Positions 23,633 through 35,399 of a DNA stretch of 64,000 bases are shown one piece after another; position 1 is the stretch's first letter; the number at the start of each line of letters is the position of its first letter. Position numbers and translations under genes: made by a program. The stretch spans positions 1 to 64,000 of the forward strand of contig JABCPU010000175.1 of NCBI GenBank assembly GCA_016800925.1, in the 5' to 3' direction. Origin of the DNA: Suillus spraguei (Eukaryota; Basidiomycota; Agaricomycetes; Boletales; Suillaceae). Below the pieces are notes generated by a model. That model saw nothing but the letters and a program-made list of their open reading frames with translations. It searched no databases and was not told where the DNA came from.

Positions 23633-25928
23633 GCAGGGAATGCGACTCACGAAGAAATCTTTGCATCCTTTCTGAACGCTCTTGCTGGCTGCTTATTGGC
23701 ATCACAAACCCTGCTCGAACGCGAGTGTTATGCAACTCGTACATGGAGCGCAGCCAGTGCTCACACAGCGTTACCCGGCAGCACGATAAAGCGTAAACCT
23801 GACCTTGTTCTATCTGACGATATCACAGCGAAATGGGGAAACATCAGGGTATCCGGTGAACTGACACACAGTCCTTACAAGCCTGCAATGCGGCTTGGGA
23901 AGGCTGCAGATACCCATGCCTACCTCATGATGAGCGAACAGCCCTGGAGGCGCTTCTCGCTCATATTGTCATTCACGGATGCATATCGTCATCTCAGAGT
24001 GCTCATGTATGATCACTCTGGTGGCGCTGTATCTACTCGCTTTGACATATATCAGCAACCAGACTTATTTTCTCACATTATCGCTGTTATCAACTTCGGC
24101 AATCTAGAATGTGTCGGGTACGATTCAACGGTCTCCTTCACGAAGCACGTTTCGCCACCCTTTTCCAAAGACATCCGTGCCTATCGTCCAATGAAGAACA
24201 TGCCTGCCCGACGTAGCAGTTCAGCAGATCCTGCTGCATCCACCTCTGAATCCCTCGAACAAGTGCCCACTCCTGAGAGCCCGTCGCCTGATGATGATCT
24301 CGAGTCCGTAGCCTCTGATGGCTCTGGCTCCGAAGAAAGCTTGATTGAGGACTCGCTCGAAGGGAGCTCAAACGACTCTACTACTCAATCATTTGCACAT
24401 GAAGAATCCGCCCCTTCCCCCTTTCCAGTGCAACCCACTATGGTATCCAGTGCCCCCCTCGTCAGCCTGGCGTCTCAAATCCCCCAGGAGTTGACAGAGA
24501 GCGTATATTCCGTCACGCCTCATCCTTCCCAATTTCCTCACTCTGCGCACTCACCTGAACCTTGCGGCAAGATCCGTGTAGGGGATACTATTTACATTAT
24601 CAAGAGAATTCTCTTTGCGGCCCGGGGCCTCGTCGGTCGTGGAACTACCTGCTATCTGGTCAGTTTGGACGAGGAAGACTATATTGTCAAGGACCATTGG
24701 GTTCTTGGCAAGCTGGACGCCGTCGTATTGAACGAGATCGAGATGTTAAACTCAATGCGTGGTGTCCCTGGTGTTCCGGATCTAGTAGAGTACTGGCTCG
24801 TCACAACGTCAGACGGTAAAGCCGACAATACTCAAAATTATCGCAAAAAGGAACGTAAGAGTACCCGGGGCACCAATCGCGCTCATGTCCGCCTAGTCTT
24901 CAAACCGTGTGCTCGCCCCCTCCACATGTTTCGAACGCTGAAAGAGTTGGTGAGAGCGTTGAGGGATATTGTGATCAGTAAGCGTCTAGTTGAGTTGTAC
25001 AAGAGTTTTGAATTGATGCCCCTTCTTTTAGTCCAGAAAACGGCGGTGGAGGAGCGCAAGATTCTGCATCGCGATTGCAGTCTGAATAATGCGATGATCC
25101 TGGATGATCTAGACATCAGCAAGGGATTCCTTATTGACTGGGAATTTGCAGTACGCATTACTGCAGATAATCAATATCCCATCGGTGGTACAGTAAGTAC
25201 ATTCCTTTCATATTAAGTTCAAACATTGAATCGCTTTCCAGGGCACGGTGCCCTTCATGTCACGCAAGCTTCTCGGCCAAGTTGCACTCATCCAGGAACA
25301 GGCGACGGCAGAAGCCCAGGAGAAACAGCGGTCAAAAAAGTTGAAATCGAAGTCAAAGACAACTCCAGCCACGAAAACACCGAAAACATCCTCAGATTCT
25401 TTGGCGCTGCCTATTTCTCGTGTGATTCAGAGTTACTCTGATGACCTCGAATCCCTTTTTTTCATATTTGCTTGGGTTTGCATCAAATTCAGCGGTCCCA
25501 ACGGCATGGTCCGTCAGGAGCACAATTCTAGTTCATTACTCGATCGCTGGACCAGTCTTGACCTCGGATCGTGCGCCGCCTTCAAGGTCAGCTTCTTCGC
25601 GAACCCGTTGGATGAAGAACGTCTTATAAACGAATTTCAACCGTACTTCAAACTTCTCATCCCCCTCGCGACAGATTGGTGCGCAGCGCTAAGGGATAAC
25701 ATGGTTCACCCTGTTACCTTTGACGCCATTCTTAGCGTACTGAACTCTCACCTTGATAAGCTTCCTGACGATGAGGAGCTTCAATCCACTGTGACCATGC
25801 TTAGGAAGTCTGCTACTGCTCTCAATGATAGTCCGAACTTGAAACGTGTTGCTTCGTTATCTTTACCCGTGGGATCGCCAAAGCGGAAGAAATCGGATGA
25901 GTTCTCCGTGTCGGACCAACAGATGTAA
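23204..25928 (+). CDS. FunK1-type fungal protein kinase
   Basis: Two exons: 23204-25192 (663 codons) and 25242-25928 (228 codons plus stop), joined by a 49-base GTAAGT...CAG intron in phase 0, giving about 891 residues. The join makes GGT followed by GTVPFMS, the activation-segment pattern of FunK1 kinases. The N-terminal 330 residues are a FunK1-associated region. A Ser/Glu-rich linker follows (about 330-460). The kinase lobe then has GLVGRGTTCYL (glycine loop), YIVKDHW (lysine), HRDCSLNNAM near residue 622 (catalytic loop) and LIDWEF near 645 (in place of DFG). All key residues are present, so it is probably active. FunK1 genes are expanded in mushrooms; substrates are unknown. The C-terminal tail ends in a basic SPKRKK patch. 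Confidence 0.85.
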
Positions 25929-26056
25929 TTTTATGTATGTGGTCATTGCGGTATCTCTTACATTATATTGACTCAGATGAGTAGCACGTATTTCACGAAA
26001 TTTGTATGACTAGCACCAGGAGATACTCACGTTTGCCTTTGATGTTTACCATGACT
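25929..26056. other. FunK1 3' flank up to the TIR element
   Basis: Short AT-rich stretch, probably 3' UTR of the kinase gene. No separate feature seen. Confidence 0.4.
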
Positions 26057-27262
26057 ACTGTAGAGATACGGACTTAGGTTCGACCCTATTTGGGTGTGAC
26101 CGAATGAACGTTAGGTTCGAAGGTTCGCAGGGGGGGTGTGACCTGTGACACGCTGCACTTAGGTTCGGTGACGACCGATGTTCAAGTTGGGTAGACACAT
26201 TGCCTTGTACGCATGCAGCTGCCAAGTGTGGCGATCTTCACGACCCGCGGCCGGAGATGCACCTTCGTCTCTAATTTTACTTCCGTCTGGCAACAGAATG
26301 TCTTCTGTCTATGTTATTGCAAGGTCTTTTCAGTGTGGATCCTCCAATTTTTGGCGAGCCTGAGCTCAGTCCACGAGACGGACATGGTCTGACCCATTTC
26401 CCCTCCAAGTTTTCCATACCATGCCTGATCTCTGTGTTGCCTCAAAGGCTGAACTCCGGGATGTGTTATCTGTACCTGCACAATTCTCAATTGCTCCTTC
26501 TGGCAGCCTTTCTGATGCTGCCTTACTGCTCATAAACCTGCCTACAGTGTTAGAAACTGATGCTTCGGCCACTAGAATCATCTTTTCCAAAATGTCCCCT
26601 TTGCTCCAGTTTCCCGCAGACTTTGTTTCGCGACCTGTTCCGCCATTCCAAACAGCCTCGTCCCTGCGAAATCGTGCTAGTGGTGCATTTCAAAACGGAG
26701 ATAAATCAGTGATCCATCCTTCATTCCCCAATGATCCGCTTCCAATGTGGGTTGTGTCATACTGGGTCGCGATGTCACATGCACTCGAGAATCAGCGTGA
26801 TTGGCGTACATCGCATGACTGGGTCTACGACAGACTTAATGTCGTTTCTACTGACGGAAATGAGTTAGAAATTATTGACGAGGTTCTAGATGTCTTGGAG
26901 AGCCTTCCATGGGATGCTCCTCTCAAGGGATTCGGTGCTCAGACAGATCTGAGGACTATCGAGCTCCGATCCCTGTTAGCACCATGTTCAATTCATGGCC
27001 GTGTTTTGGACGCCATGATTGCTGCAGTGGTCCAGCATATGCAAGCATCAGACGATGAAGATCTCCAGTCTGTTTCTGTCGAATTTCTTGACTTACACTC
27101 AGTACAAAATTTTTTGGATGCATTAGACAGTTTTTTCGTATTTTTACCGCTTGTCACACTTTAGGTTCGACGGCCCTAAAATTGGTGTGACCGTCACACA
27201 AAATAGGTTCGATTCGCCAGGCGTGTGACGGTGTGACGAACCTAGGTGTGTATCTCTACAGT
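26057..27262. mobile_element. 1.2-kb TIR element with subterminal repeats
   Basis: The left end ACTGTAGAGATAC..ACTTAGGTTCG and the right end (reverse complement ACTGTAGAGATAC..ACCTAGGTTCG) form terminal inverted repeats of about 27 bp. ACT flanks both sides (26054-26056 and 27263-27265) as a possible 3-bp duplication. Inside each end, ttaggttcg and gtgtgacc words recur several times. A 3-bp duplication would suit CACTA- or Harbinger-like transposons. No transposase is present; the only ORF is the Ulp1-like fragment, so it is probably non-autonomous. Confidence 0.6.
26421..27164 (+). CDS. Ulp1-protease-like N-terminal region (fragment)
   Basis: A 247-codon ORF within the TIR element. Its central part (PLPMWVVSYWVAMSH, then DWVYDRLN, LPWDAPLKG and LRSLLAPCSIHGRVLDAMI) follows the pattern I remember from the region just before the catalytic domain of Ulp1-type SUMO proteases that accompany agaricomycete DNA transposons. 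The His, Asp, Gln and Cys residues of the protease are not reached: the frame runs into the right terminal repeats and stops at 27162-27164. It is therefore probably a captured or deleted fragment. The start Met at 26421 is the first in frame after the repeat zone but is not otherwise supported. Confidence 0.4.
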   Translation: MPDLCVASKAELRDVLSVPAQFSIAPSGSLSDAALLLINLPTVLETDASATRIIFSKMSPLLQFPADFVSRPVPPFQTASSLRNRASGAFQNGDKSVIHPSFPNDPLPMWVVSYWVAMSHALENQRDWRTSHDWVYDRLNVVSTDGNELEIIDEVLDVLESLPWDAPLKGFGAQTDLRTIELRSLLAPCSIHGRVLDAMIAAVVQHMQASDDEDLQSVSVEFLDLHSVQNFLDALDSFFVFLPLVTL

Positions 27263-27420
27263 ACTGTATTGCTTACATAATATGTTGGCTTGAATCGTTT
27301 CACACCGGCGGTTTGAGAGTTTTTGAGTTTTTCACCATGCAAGATTTAAACGCATGTCCTGCGCCATATTTTAGCTATTAATTGAATTCTGACTTACACT
27401 CAAAATTCCGTGGTACCTCC

Positions 27421-27799
27421 ATGTCAAATTCACAACATGTCATCTCAAACACAGTGTCCCTTACTGGACCCAGCAGACCAGGGACTTTGTTTGAAAGCAA
27501 CACCGAAGAACAGACTTTATCCCAACAAGATTTGGTTGAGAAGTGTCTCAATGTTGTTGAAGAATACAAATGTGCCATCATCTCAAAGCAAGAAGCATTT
27601 ATCTCTATTTCAAAGATTATTACAATGTCCACAAATGAAGCTACAGACCAAGCCAAATCTTTTATAGTGACTCCATACTTCAACAGGCTTGAAGAATGGA
27701 CCAGAGACATTGAGAGAGTTAGAGGACAAGAAACTGATGCAAGACAGCATTCAGAAGAAAGAATCACTCCCCCTCCTAGAGAGGATAAAGTTCAGTGAG
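27421..27799 (+). pseudogene. DIRS-like element, gag-like ORF part 1
   Basis: The frame starts MSNSQHVISNTVSLTGP and includes LNVVEEYKCAIISKQEAFIS, a pattern found near the N terminus of gag-like proteins that precede DIRS-type reverse transcriptases in agaricomycetes (from memory). Near 27680 the coding frame shifts by one, continuing as LLERIKFSE up to the gypsy insertion at 27800. The terminal GTGAG (27795-27799) is repeated at 42269-42273, beyond the insertion, where the same frame resumes. The ORF is dead because of the frameshift and two insertions. Confidence 0.5.
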
Positions 27800-28255
27800 G
27801 CGTCACCAGCGACAGTGAAAAGACACAGACGGTCTGCTGGGAAGTTCTACAATGTCCAGAAAAGGACAAGGTGAAAGTACAAGGAACGCGTTCTGAGTAC
27901 GATCAAGGGTTTGGCCTCAAAGACAAGTCTAAGAGGTTCTACAAGAATAGAGACTAAGACTAAGGAGTGCTTAGACTTAGAGACGATTCAAGACGACTTA
28001 GGTTGGAGACCTAAGCGAAGGATATTCCAGGTAAAACCCAGTAAGATTAAAGTGAAGTATACAAGCATAATACAATGTGCTTAAATAGGCCAATATGTGC
28101 GCACGGACCAAGAGAGACGTGGGAATGTAAGTGCGTATCCAAAGAAGGAAGGCAACTATAGTACAGATGCGTTGAGCATATGAGTCAGAGTCACTTTACG
28201 TAATATACAAAGTAAAGGAGGTAGAAAATGAATAGGGGCACATACAATTGTAACA
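27800..28255 (-). repeat. 3' LTR of gypsy copy B, end-truncated
   Basis: Homologous to the other LTRs in minus orientation. It lies next to the polypurine tract of copy B (cccccttttt at 28260-28268 on the plus strand). The outer 17 bases (the TGTTATGAACTGGGGTG part of related copies) are missing at 27800. Confidence 0.85.
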
Positions 28256-28287
28256 TTACCCCCTTTTTACACGTAAAGTCACCGACT

Positions 28288-29757
28288 TTACTCGTCTTGA
28301 TTATCATAATAAACAGGATTGTCGCTAAACTCGTAGTCCTCATCAATGAATGACCCACTCCTCATATATGCAGCCTCCTCAGCACCAGCATGTCATTTAG
28401 AATCCCTTCTTTCCGCTGCTTGAATCCGTTCATCATCAAGCTGTTGTTCCCAGGAACGAAGTGCATCGTAGAACCCTTCATCCTTCCAGGTTAACGTGAA
28501 GGGGGGAGTCCCGACTCGTCGAGGACAATAGATGGATAGATGAGTAGGCGACCAGTATCTGCAAACCCTACACTGATATTCTGCGCAGTTCTTCTGCCGA
28601 TGCCCAAGTAGTCCACAGACTCAGCATTTCATGTTTTCATCAGGATTGGAGATGGACTTGCGTAATGGTGATGGTGAGATGACAGGTTTGGGACTGGTGG
28701 ATCTGGGGCACTTCTTCCCCTTATTCCATTTCATACATTTTAAGGCAAGGGTGTTGTCGTGCCTAAGCTGTGCCTGCTGGGCCGGAGTGAGAGTGTATGC
28801 TGACGTTGGGAGATCAGGGGTGGTTCCTCGTTCAGCAACCGCAAGGAGTTCGTTAGAAGAAGAGGAAGAGGTTATGCCGAAGTCCTTTACTAGAACTTGC
28901 AAGACAGGATCCATTGGACCAAATGATGACAGGATGGACATGGGAGGGTGAATATGAAGGTCTTGTAATCGAGGACCGAGCGCTACCAGCTCAGTGACAG
29001 GGACTCCTAATAATTTTGCAGCCTTGCACTGTTCTTCTGTGCAAGGTTCGTATAACCATGCGGGATGATCGTGGGTGACTATGGCAGAGGGCAATGAAGT
29101 TGGTTGTTCAATAGGAGATGGGGTTCGTGGGGAAGCGAGGTCCGCTTGTGTTTGCTGTAAATCGGTAATGGCTTCCTCAACTAGGTTTCTGGCTGCTCTG
29201 GTTTCAGTGACTGATTGCTGGATGGTTTCAACGACCGCATTGGTGAGCTGTCTGATCTCTTGGACAGCAGTACATAAGCCAGCAAGGGCATCAAGACTAG
29301 AATACATGCGCGAAGAAGAGGGTGGTGGGATAGGAAGTGGCGTATCTTCTTGCGGAGAGGGAGGTCAAGCAACACCTGCTCGATGTTCGGCCACGATGTG
29401 AATAGCTTCTTCAACATCGCTTTTAAAAGAATTGGGAAGCAACAGCATAGCATAAGAACGAATGTGTTTTTGAAGATGAAGGAGACGATGGTGGAGTGTG
29501 GTTTCGGTGGTCTCATTGGCAGTGGCTTCAATGAGGGCTGCAGTGCGAATAATGTTAACGAGGAGTAAGGTGGGAAAGGCACCTCTTTCGGTAAGGATTC
29601 TTTCGATTTTGATGGCGTGTCCTTCGCATAGAAGGGTGGCTTCAATGTAGGAAGTGTTGTCAATTTCAGTGGTGAGGGTTCCATAGTTTTCTGCATTGGA
29701 GTCGGAGTCATTGTTAGCAACAGTGACGGGGGTGATGTATGCAGTGGGGAAAGACAT
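28288..29757 (-). pseudogene. Extra 3' ORF of copy B (zinc-knuckle protein, three stops)
   Basis: A 490-codon frame collinear with 2374-3828. It is open except for TGA at 29365-29367 (copy A CAA, copy C CGA), TGA just before VCGLLGHRQ (copy A CGC), and a TGA near 28398. The pattern fits loss of CGA arginine codons by C-to-T change. The knuckle Cys/His residues, the middle Pro/Ser segment and the acidic C terminus are still readable. It begins 56 bases after the pol stop and ends 32 bases before the LTR. Confidence 0.75.
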
Positions 29758-29812
29758 TTAGAGTGGTTTTAGTTGATCAAGTTCTGGTGCGATTTGATTG
29801 ACTGAAGAATAA

Positions 29813-32800
29813 TCAGAGGGAGTGTTGCTTCTTATAAGCGTTCAGGATTCGAGCGGAGTTCTTCAAGTTCTTTTCTGGGAGCCATTCGTTATCCCCTGAA
29901 GAATATCCTTTCCAGGAAACAAGATAGCACCAGCAAATGCTGGTTCCTTTGTGAGAAAGAATTGTTTCTACTTCGTATTCTTCTTCTTCTTCGATGATGT
30001 CAGGTGATGGTTCGGAGAAGTTCGGGCCGTGTACGTCTGTTTCGCTATAGGATGATAACACGGAAGCATGGAATGTAGGATGAATTTTCCACTGCGGAGG
30101 GAGTTTGAGCGTGAATGTAATGGGCGATAAGACATCGATGATCGGGAAAGGTCCGTATCGCTTTGGCGCAAGTTTCCTTGATGGGAGTTTGAGCCTGAGA
30201 TTAGCGGCAGATAGCCAAACCTTATCTCCAATCTTCCATGGAGTGTACTTATTTCCTCGGGATCGTTCGGCCATTGTTTGCATTGCAATGTTATGGCAGG
30301 CGATCGCTTCTTCTCTTATCTTTTGCAGAGACTGTACTTGATCTTCTGCCGCAGGGACAGATGAATCGGGGATTAGATGAGGGATGGCTCGTGGTTTGTA
30401 TCCCATCATTAGATAGAAGGGTGATGCATTCCTTGCATTGTGTTTTTGATGATTATGGACAAATTCGGCGATTGGTAGATGTTCTACCCAATTTTCGGGG
30501 TTGTTGCGGCAGTAGATATGTAGATATGTTTCAAGTTCTTGATTTAGCCTTTCAGTTTGACCATCAGTCTGCGGGTGATAAGCCATAGATGGAGCAATGA
30601 CGTAGTCAAGAAGTCGGGCAAGCTCCTTAGAGAAGCGCGATAGGAACTGCGGGCCTCGATCTGAGATGACTTTGTCATGGAGTCCAAATCGACGGTAAAC
30701 GTGTTTCAAAAATAGTTTAGCAATGCCTTCGGAAGTGACGGTTTTCAGACAAGGGATAATAATTACCCCCTTCATAAGGCCATGGTCGACCATGACCATG
30801 ATACTGTCAAAACCGCTAGAGACAGGGAGGTCAGTGACAAGATCGACAGAGACCTGAGAAAAAGGGCGAGTTGCAGACGAGGGTATCGGGGTAAGCGGAG
30901 GTTGAACAGGATGCATATCAGCTTTCATTTGCTGACAAAGGGCGCAACCCTCGACATATTTTCGAATATAGGAGCCCATAGTGGGCCACCAAGCTTCCCG
31001 TTTAACGAGTTCTTCGGTTTTGAATCTACTGGGATGTCCCGCGGTAGGATGATCATGATACCGTTTCAGGATATCGGGACGATGTGCCGGTGGGATATAA
31101 GCATGATTCTTAAAATAGAGGACATTCTCCTCAATTTTCCAGTCAGAGAGTGCTGATTTCATAGGAGGAAGGCAGACGCCATCAAGGGCGTCAGATGTGG
31201 TCTTAAAGACGGGGTCGTTGAGGGGGTCGGAGGATGATAACACATCCTTCAGGTCGGTGTCAATAAGATGAACGAATAGAGCATCAGGGAGGAGAGTCTG
31301 GTCCTCGTTATCGTCTTTGCCAGAATCATAATCAGGCCGGCGAGATAGTGCATCAGGTACTGCCAATTTAGTACCTGCAACATGATGCAGCTCAATGTCG
31401 TAAATAGACAGAATCAATTGCCAACGTGCTTGACGGTGGGTAAGCTTCTGTGCACTTCTAAAGTACAGAAGATTCTTGTGGTCGGTGAATACCAGTACGG
31501 GGTGTGGATTCCCTTCAAGGTAATGACGCCATTCATTCAATGCTCGGATCACGGCAAGGAGTTCCCGATCAAAGATTTGGTAATTGCGTTCTGCGGGGTT
31601 CAAAGACTGTGAGAGATATGCGCATGGGTGATAAACACCATTCTCATCGGTCTGCAAGAGAACTCCGCCAGTTGCTACGAGCGAAGCGTCGGTAGCAATA
31701 GCAAATTGTTGGGAAGGATCAGGGTTACAGAGTACCGGTTGAGATGTGAAGCGTCATTTCAATTCTTCGAAGGTGTCCATACATTCGGTTGACCAATCAA
31801 AGGCCTTATCTTTCTTTGTTAATTTGATAAGGGGTCGAGCGATGTCAGAGTAGTGGGAGATGAACGTTCGATAGAAATTGCAAAAGCCGAGGAATGACCG
31901 AACATCTTTTACAGATTTCGGAGTTGGCCATTCGGCGATTCCCTTGGTTTTGGCGCTGTCCATAGCAACTTGTCCGGGCCGAATTATCATTCCGAGATAT
32001 TCCACTTCTTCTGCATCGAAGGTGCATTTCTCTGGTTTCAAGAACAAATGTTCTTGTTGTATCCTCATCAAAACCCGTCTTGTCCATTCGCGATGTTCTG
32101 TCATAGTTGTGGAGAAAATCAGGATATCGTCCATGTAGATAACCATCCATCCTTCATTGATTTCCTGTTGGAAAGTGCGATTCATGTATGCTTGGAAGGT
32201 TGCTGGGGAGTTGCAGAGGCCGAAGAACATGACATTCGGTTCAAAGAGGCCAAATTCCGTAGTGAATGCTGCTTTCCAGTGATCATCGGGATGAATGCGA
32301 ATATTATTATAACCGGACCGGATATCCATTTTCGTAAAGAACTGTGCGTTGTGAAGGCGTGCGACAAGGGAAATAGGAAGTAGGAGTGGATAAGCGTTCT
32401 TGACTGTCCAATCATTGATGTAGCGATAATCTTGACAGGGGCGCAATTCTCCACTCTTCTTTCCCACAAAGAAGACGCCACTAGCTTGAGGTGACTTCGA
32501 TTCTGAGATGAAGCCTTTTGCAACGTTTTCATCAATGAACATTTTGATGGCAGCGCGTTCCTTTTCCAATAGCGGATAAACCTTAGACGTGCGAGGAATA
32601 AAACCAGGTTTAGTATCAATCCGATGATCGATACCAGGGCGTTCAGGGGGTAGTTTGTTTAATCCGTCTTTAGCGAAGTCATCTGCGAAGTTGTGCAAAT
32701 AGTCTGGGACCAATTCTTCGAAAGATTTCTTTTTCTTTTCCTTCTCATCTGTAGCGAATTCCTGTGCTTTGTTACTGTATTTCGGAGGGGGAAGGGAAAT

Positions 32801-33924
32801 TGTGGAATAGTTAGGAAGTTGTTCGAGTCGAGAAGTTCCATCTCGTGTAAGAGGTGTATCCATGGATACTTCTTCTATGATTCTCATGCTAACTCCATCA
32901 GTGTCGTATTCCACAAGGAATTCTCCTTCTCCAAGCTTGTAAGAGGAAACTTCTCGCACTTCTGGCGCATGCCAGACATCTTGCATAGTGTTGAATTGGT
33001 CATCATCCTCTGTTGGGATCAACGAGGGCACGGGTTCTTCTTCATCGGGGATTTCTTCAATTGAAGCTGAAGGAGCAAGTTGAAGAGTCTTCGGAGGGAC
33101 ATAAAACTTGGATAATTTCAGTACATTTGTATCTCGTCCAGGGATTTCTTCTTCTGCTTGTCTTTTTCCATGCTTTTGTTCTGCTATTGGCCATTGCTCA
33201 ATAGGTTCTGGTCTGATCCGATATTCAGGCTCAGATTCATTCTTGCGTTTCTCTGCGCGGGGAATAGGTGATACTGCTTGTGGTAGTTGTACACGAGGAG
33301 TAGATTCTGTAGTACACAGTGTTTGTACTTCTGGTTCAGGATCTTTAGGAATAGGCAGGATCATGGGGGATTTCGGAAGTCGAGAATACTGCCATTTCTT
33401 AGAATGGCAGTTGAATGCCGGGGGCAATCCATTCTTCTTCCGATCCGTATCCATATCAATTTCAATTTCTTCTGATTTTGTTGTTCGAGGGAGGATTAGT
33501 GTTTCAGCTGCCCAATCTATACTTGGGTTCATCGCGCGTAACCATGGAATCCCCAGAAGGATTTGATCTCTTCTTCCTAGTTTGGTGATATTGAATTTTC
33601 CATACATGGTTCATTCATCAATTTTGACCACTAGGAGACAGTAGTGTGTAATTGGTCCTCCTTTGATAAGAGTTCCATCTGCCGTAGTAACTCGAAATGG
33701 TGTTTTGAGTTTCCGTCATGTGATTTGATGGAGTTTCACAAACTCTTCAGAAATAAAGGTTCCTGCTGCACCCAAATCAATAACAGCAGTGGTGTCAACG
33801 GATTTCAAGCGAGTACACGAGTGAAGGGTGATAGGGACATGAACTTTTCTTTCACCTACAGCGCGTACAAGCCTTAGTAATATATTGGGAGAAACATACG
33901 TCGAATCTTTGTTTCTACAACTTA
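29813..33924 (-). pseudogene. Pol of gypsy copy B, nearly complete
   Basis: Read in the -1 frame relative to gag. Order: protease (AVIDLGAAGTF, where copy C has DSGAAGT), reverse transcriptase ([45 protein letters not shown] catalytic motif), RNase H (TDASLVATGG, AVPDALSRRPDY), HHCC zinc region, integrase DDE core (VDLVTDLP, SDRGPQF, QTERLNQE) and chromodomain (YLVSWKGYSSGDNEWLP). Stops found: TGA before the protease end (DE*TMYG, copy C CGA), another in the HQIT*RK segment, and TGA at FEELK*RF (copy C CGA). Otherwise the frame is open for more than 1200 codons. The protease change from DSG to DLG would also inactivate it. Confidence 0.9.
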
Positions 33925-34751
33925 AAAATCCTCAACAATCCACCTCACTGTTTCTTCGTCTTCTTCTTCGTCTTTGACTTTGGCTTGTTGGAGCGGAGTC
34001 TTCTTCTTTCTGTCAGGACAATTATGAATGCGGTGTCCTGTCTTCTTGCATCCAAAGCATTGTCCCTTCTTCATGCATTCGGATCTCTCTGTGTCGGAGA
34101 TTCGATCTATGACCATTGCATTGGAATCACGATTCGGTATGTAATGTGCATTTCCATAGTTCTTCTTCTTCTGTTGTGGAGCATGTCGTGTCCTCATGGC
34201 TTGAAGACGATGATGGGAATTGTCAATGGAAACACATTGCAGCACAACGTCTCGGAATACTTCTGAGACATCTCCTAGTGCGAAAAGCTTTGTAAGGATG
34301 CCCCAATTCAGGCCATCTTGGAAGAATTGGATCTTCGTTGCATTGTCGGTGATATGAGCCTTGGCTGCAAGTGCCTCAAAGTCAGCGATGTAAGTATGGA
34401 GATCTCCGCTTCCTTGTTTGAGGTCCCTGAGTTTCGTGAGTGCGGTTCCCTTGGTATCCACTGGGTCAAAGGCTTCTTTGAAGCTTTTCATAAAATCCAC
34501 CATTGTCCCATAACCAACTTTTTGTCCAGAAGTGTCGGTTGATTGAGCATGGTCAAGAAATTGCTCCTTCCAGGATTTAGCATTCTTTCGGTCATAAAGG
34601 ATGTTATAAAATGATTTCTGCTTGTCGGTGGTGTAAAGCTTTTCGTTGATGTCGAAGCATAGATTGCATGACCGGATAAATTCACGAGAGTTGTCGCGAT
34701 CTCCATCAAAACGGTTGGCTGACCGATTTTGTATTCAAATTCTTTGGTCAT
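33922..34751 (-). pseudogene. Gag of gypsy copy B
   Basis: Starts MTKEFEYKIGQP. Small indels scramble the first 80 codons relative to copy C. From 34503 the frame is open (MVDFMKSFKEAFDPVDTKG), the pattern of the retrotransposon gag capsid domain, and carries the zinc knuckle CFGCKKTGHRIHNC close to its end. Gag stops with TAA at 33922-33924 directly after GATTTT; pol continues in the -1 frame from the same run of T. Confidence 0.85.
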
Positions 34752-34865
34752 CATATTTGGCGATTCATCTGGTGAGTTATACTTTCTCGGTGCCTACACG
34801 CGCTGTCTTGCTGTCTGTTAGGGCTTATCAGGTTCAGGTGACGACTGGATAGTCACAATCAGTAG

Positions 34866-34877
34866 ACTTTAATCTTT
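34866..34877 (-). promoter_or_regulatory. Primer-binding site of copy B (self-priming type)
   Basis: On the minus strand AAAGATTAAAGT follows the LTR end directly. Eleven of these bases (AAGATTAAAGT) are the reverse complement of ACTTTAATCTT inside the LTR, about 34 bases after a TATA-like tatttaag. This is the arrangement known from Tf1/sushi elements, where the RNA 5' end primes reverse transcription. No tRNA-like primer site is seen. Confidence 0.65.
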
Positions 34878-35384
34878 TGTTACGAACTGGGTGCATCACC
34901 AGTGACATGAAAAGTGTTACGAACTGGGGTGGCGTCACCAGCGACAGTGAAAAGACACAGCGGTCTGCTGGGAAGTTCTACAATGTCCAGAAGAGGACAA
35001 GGTGAAGTACAAGGAACGTGTTCCGAGTATGATCAAGGGTTCGGCCTCAAAGATGAGTCTTGAGGTTCTACAAGAATAGAGACTAAGACTAAGGAGTGCT
35101 TAGACTTAGAGACGATTCAAGACGACTTAGGTTGGAGACCTAAGCGAAGGAGATTCCAGGTAAAACCCAGTAAGATTAAAGTAGGGAATCTACTACAAGT
35201 ACACTGTGCTTAAATAGGTAGATATATGCGCACGGACCAGTAACCGTGAGAATGTAACTGCGTATCCTAATAAGGAAGGCATGTGTTGTACAGATGCGTT
35301 GAGCATATGAGTCAGAGTCATGTGACATGATATACAAGTAAGAGTATAAAGGGAAAATGAATAGGGGTATGTACGACTGTAACA
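34878..35384 (-). repeat. LTR shared by gypsy copies B and C (507 bp)
   Basis: It serves as 5' LTR for B (primer site at 34866-34877) and 3' LTR for C (polypurine tract at 35385-35396). It is about 36 bases longer than its relatives because the end (tgttacgaactgg...gaaaag) is tandemly repeated at 34878-34914 and again from 34915. Confidence 0.85.
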
Positions 35385-35399
35385 TTACCCCCTTATTAC

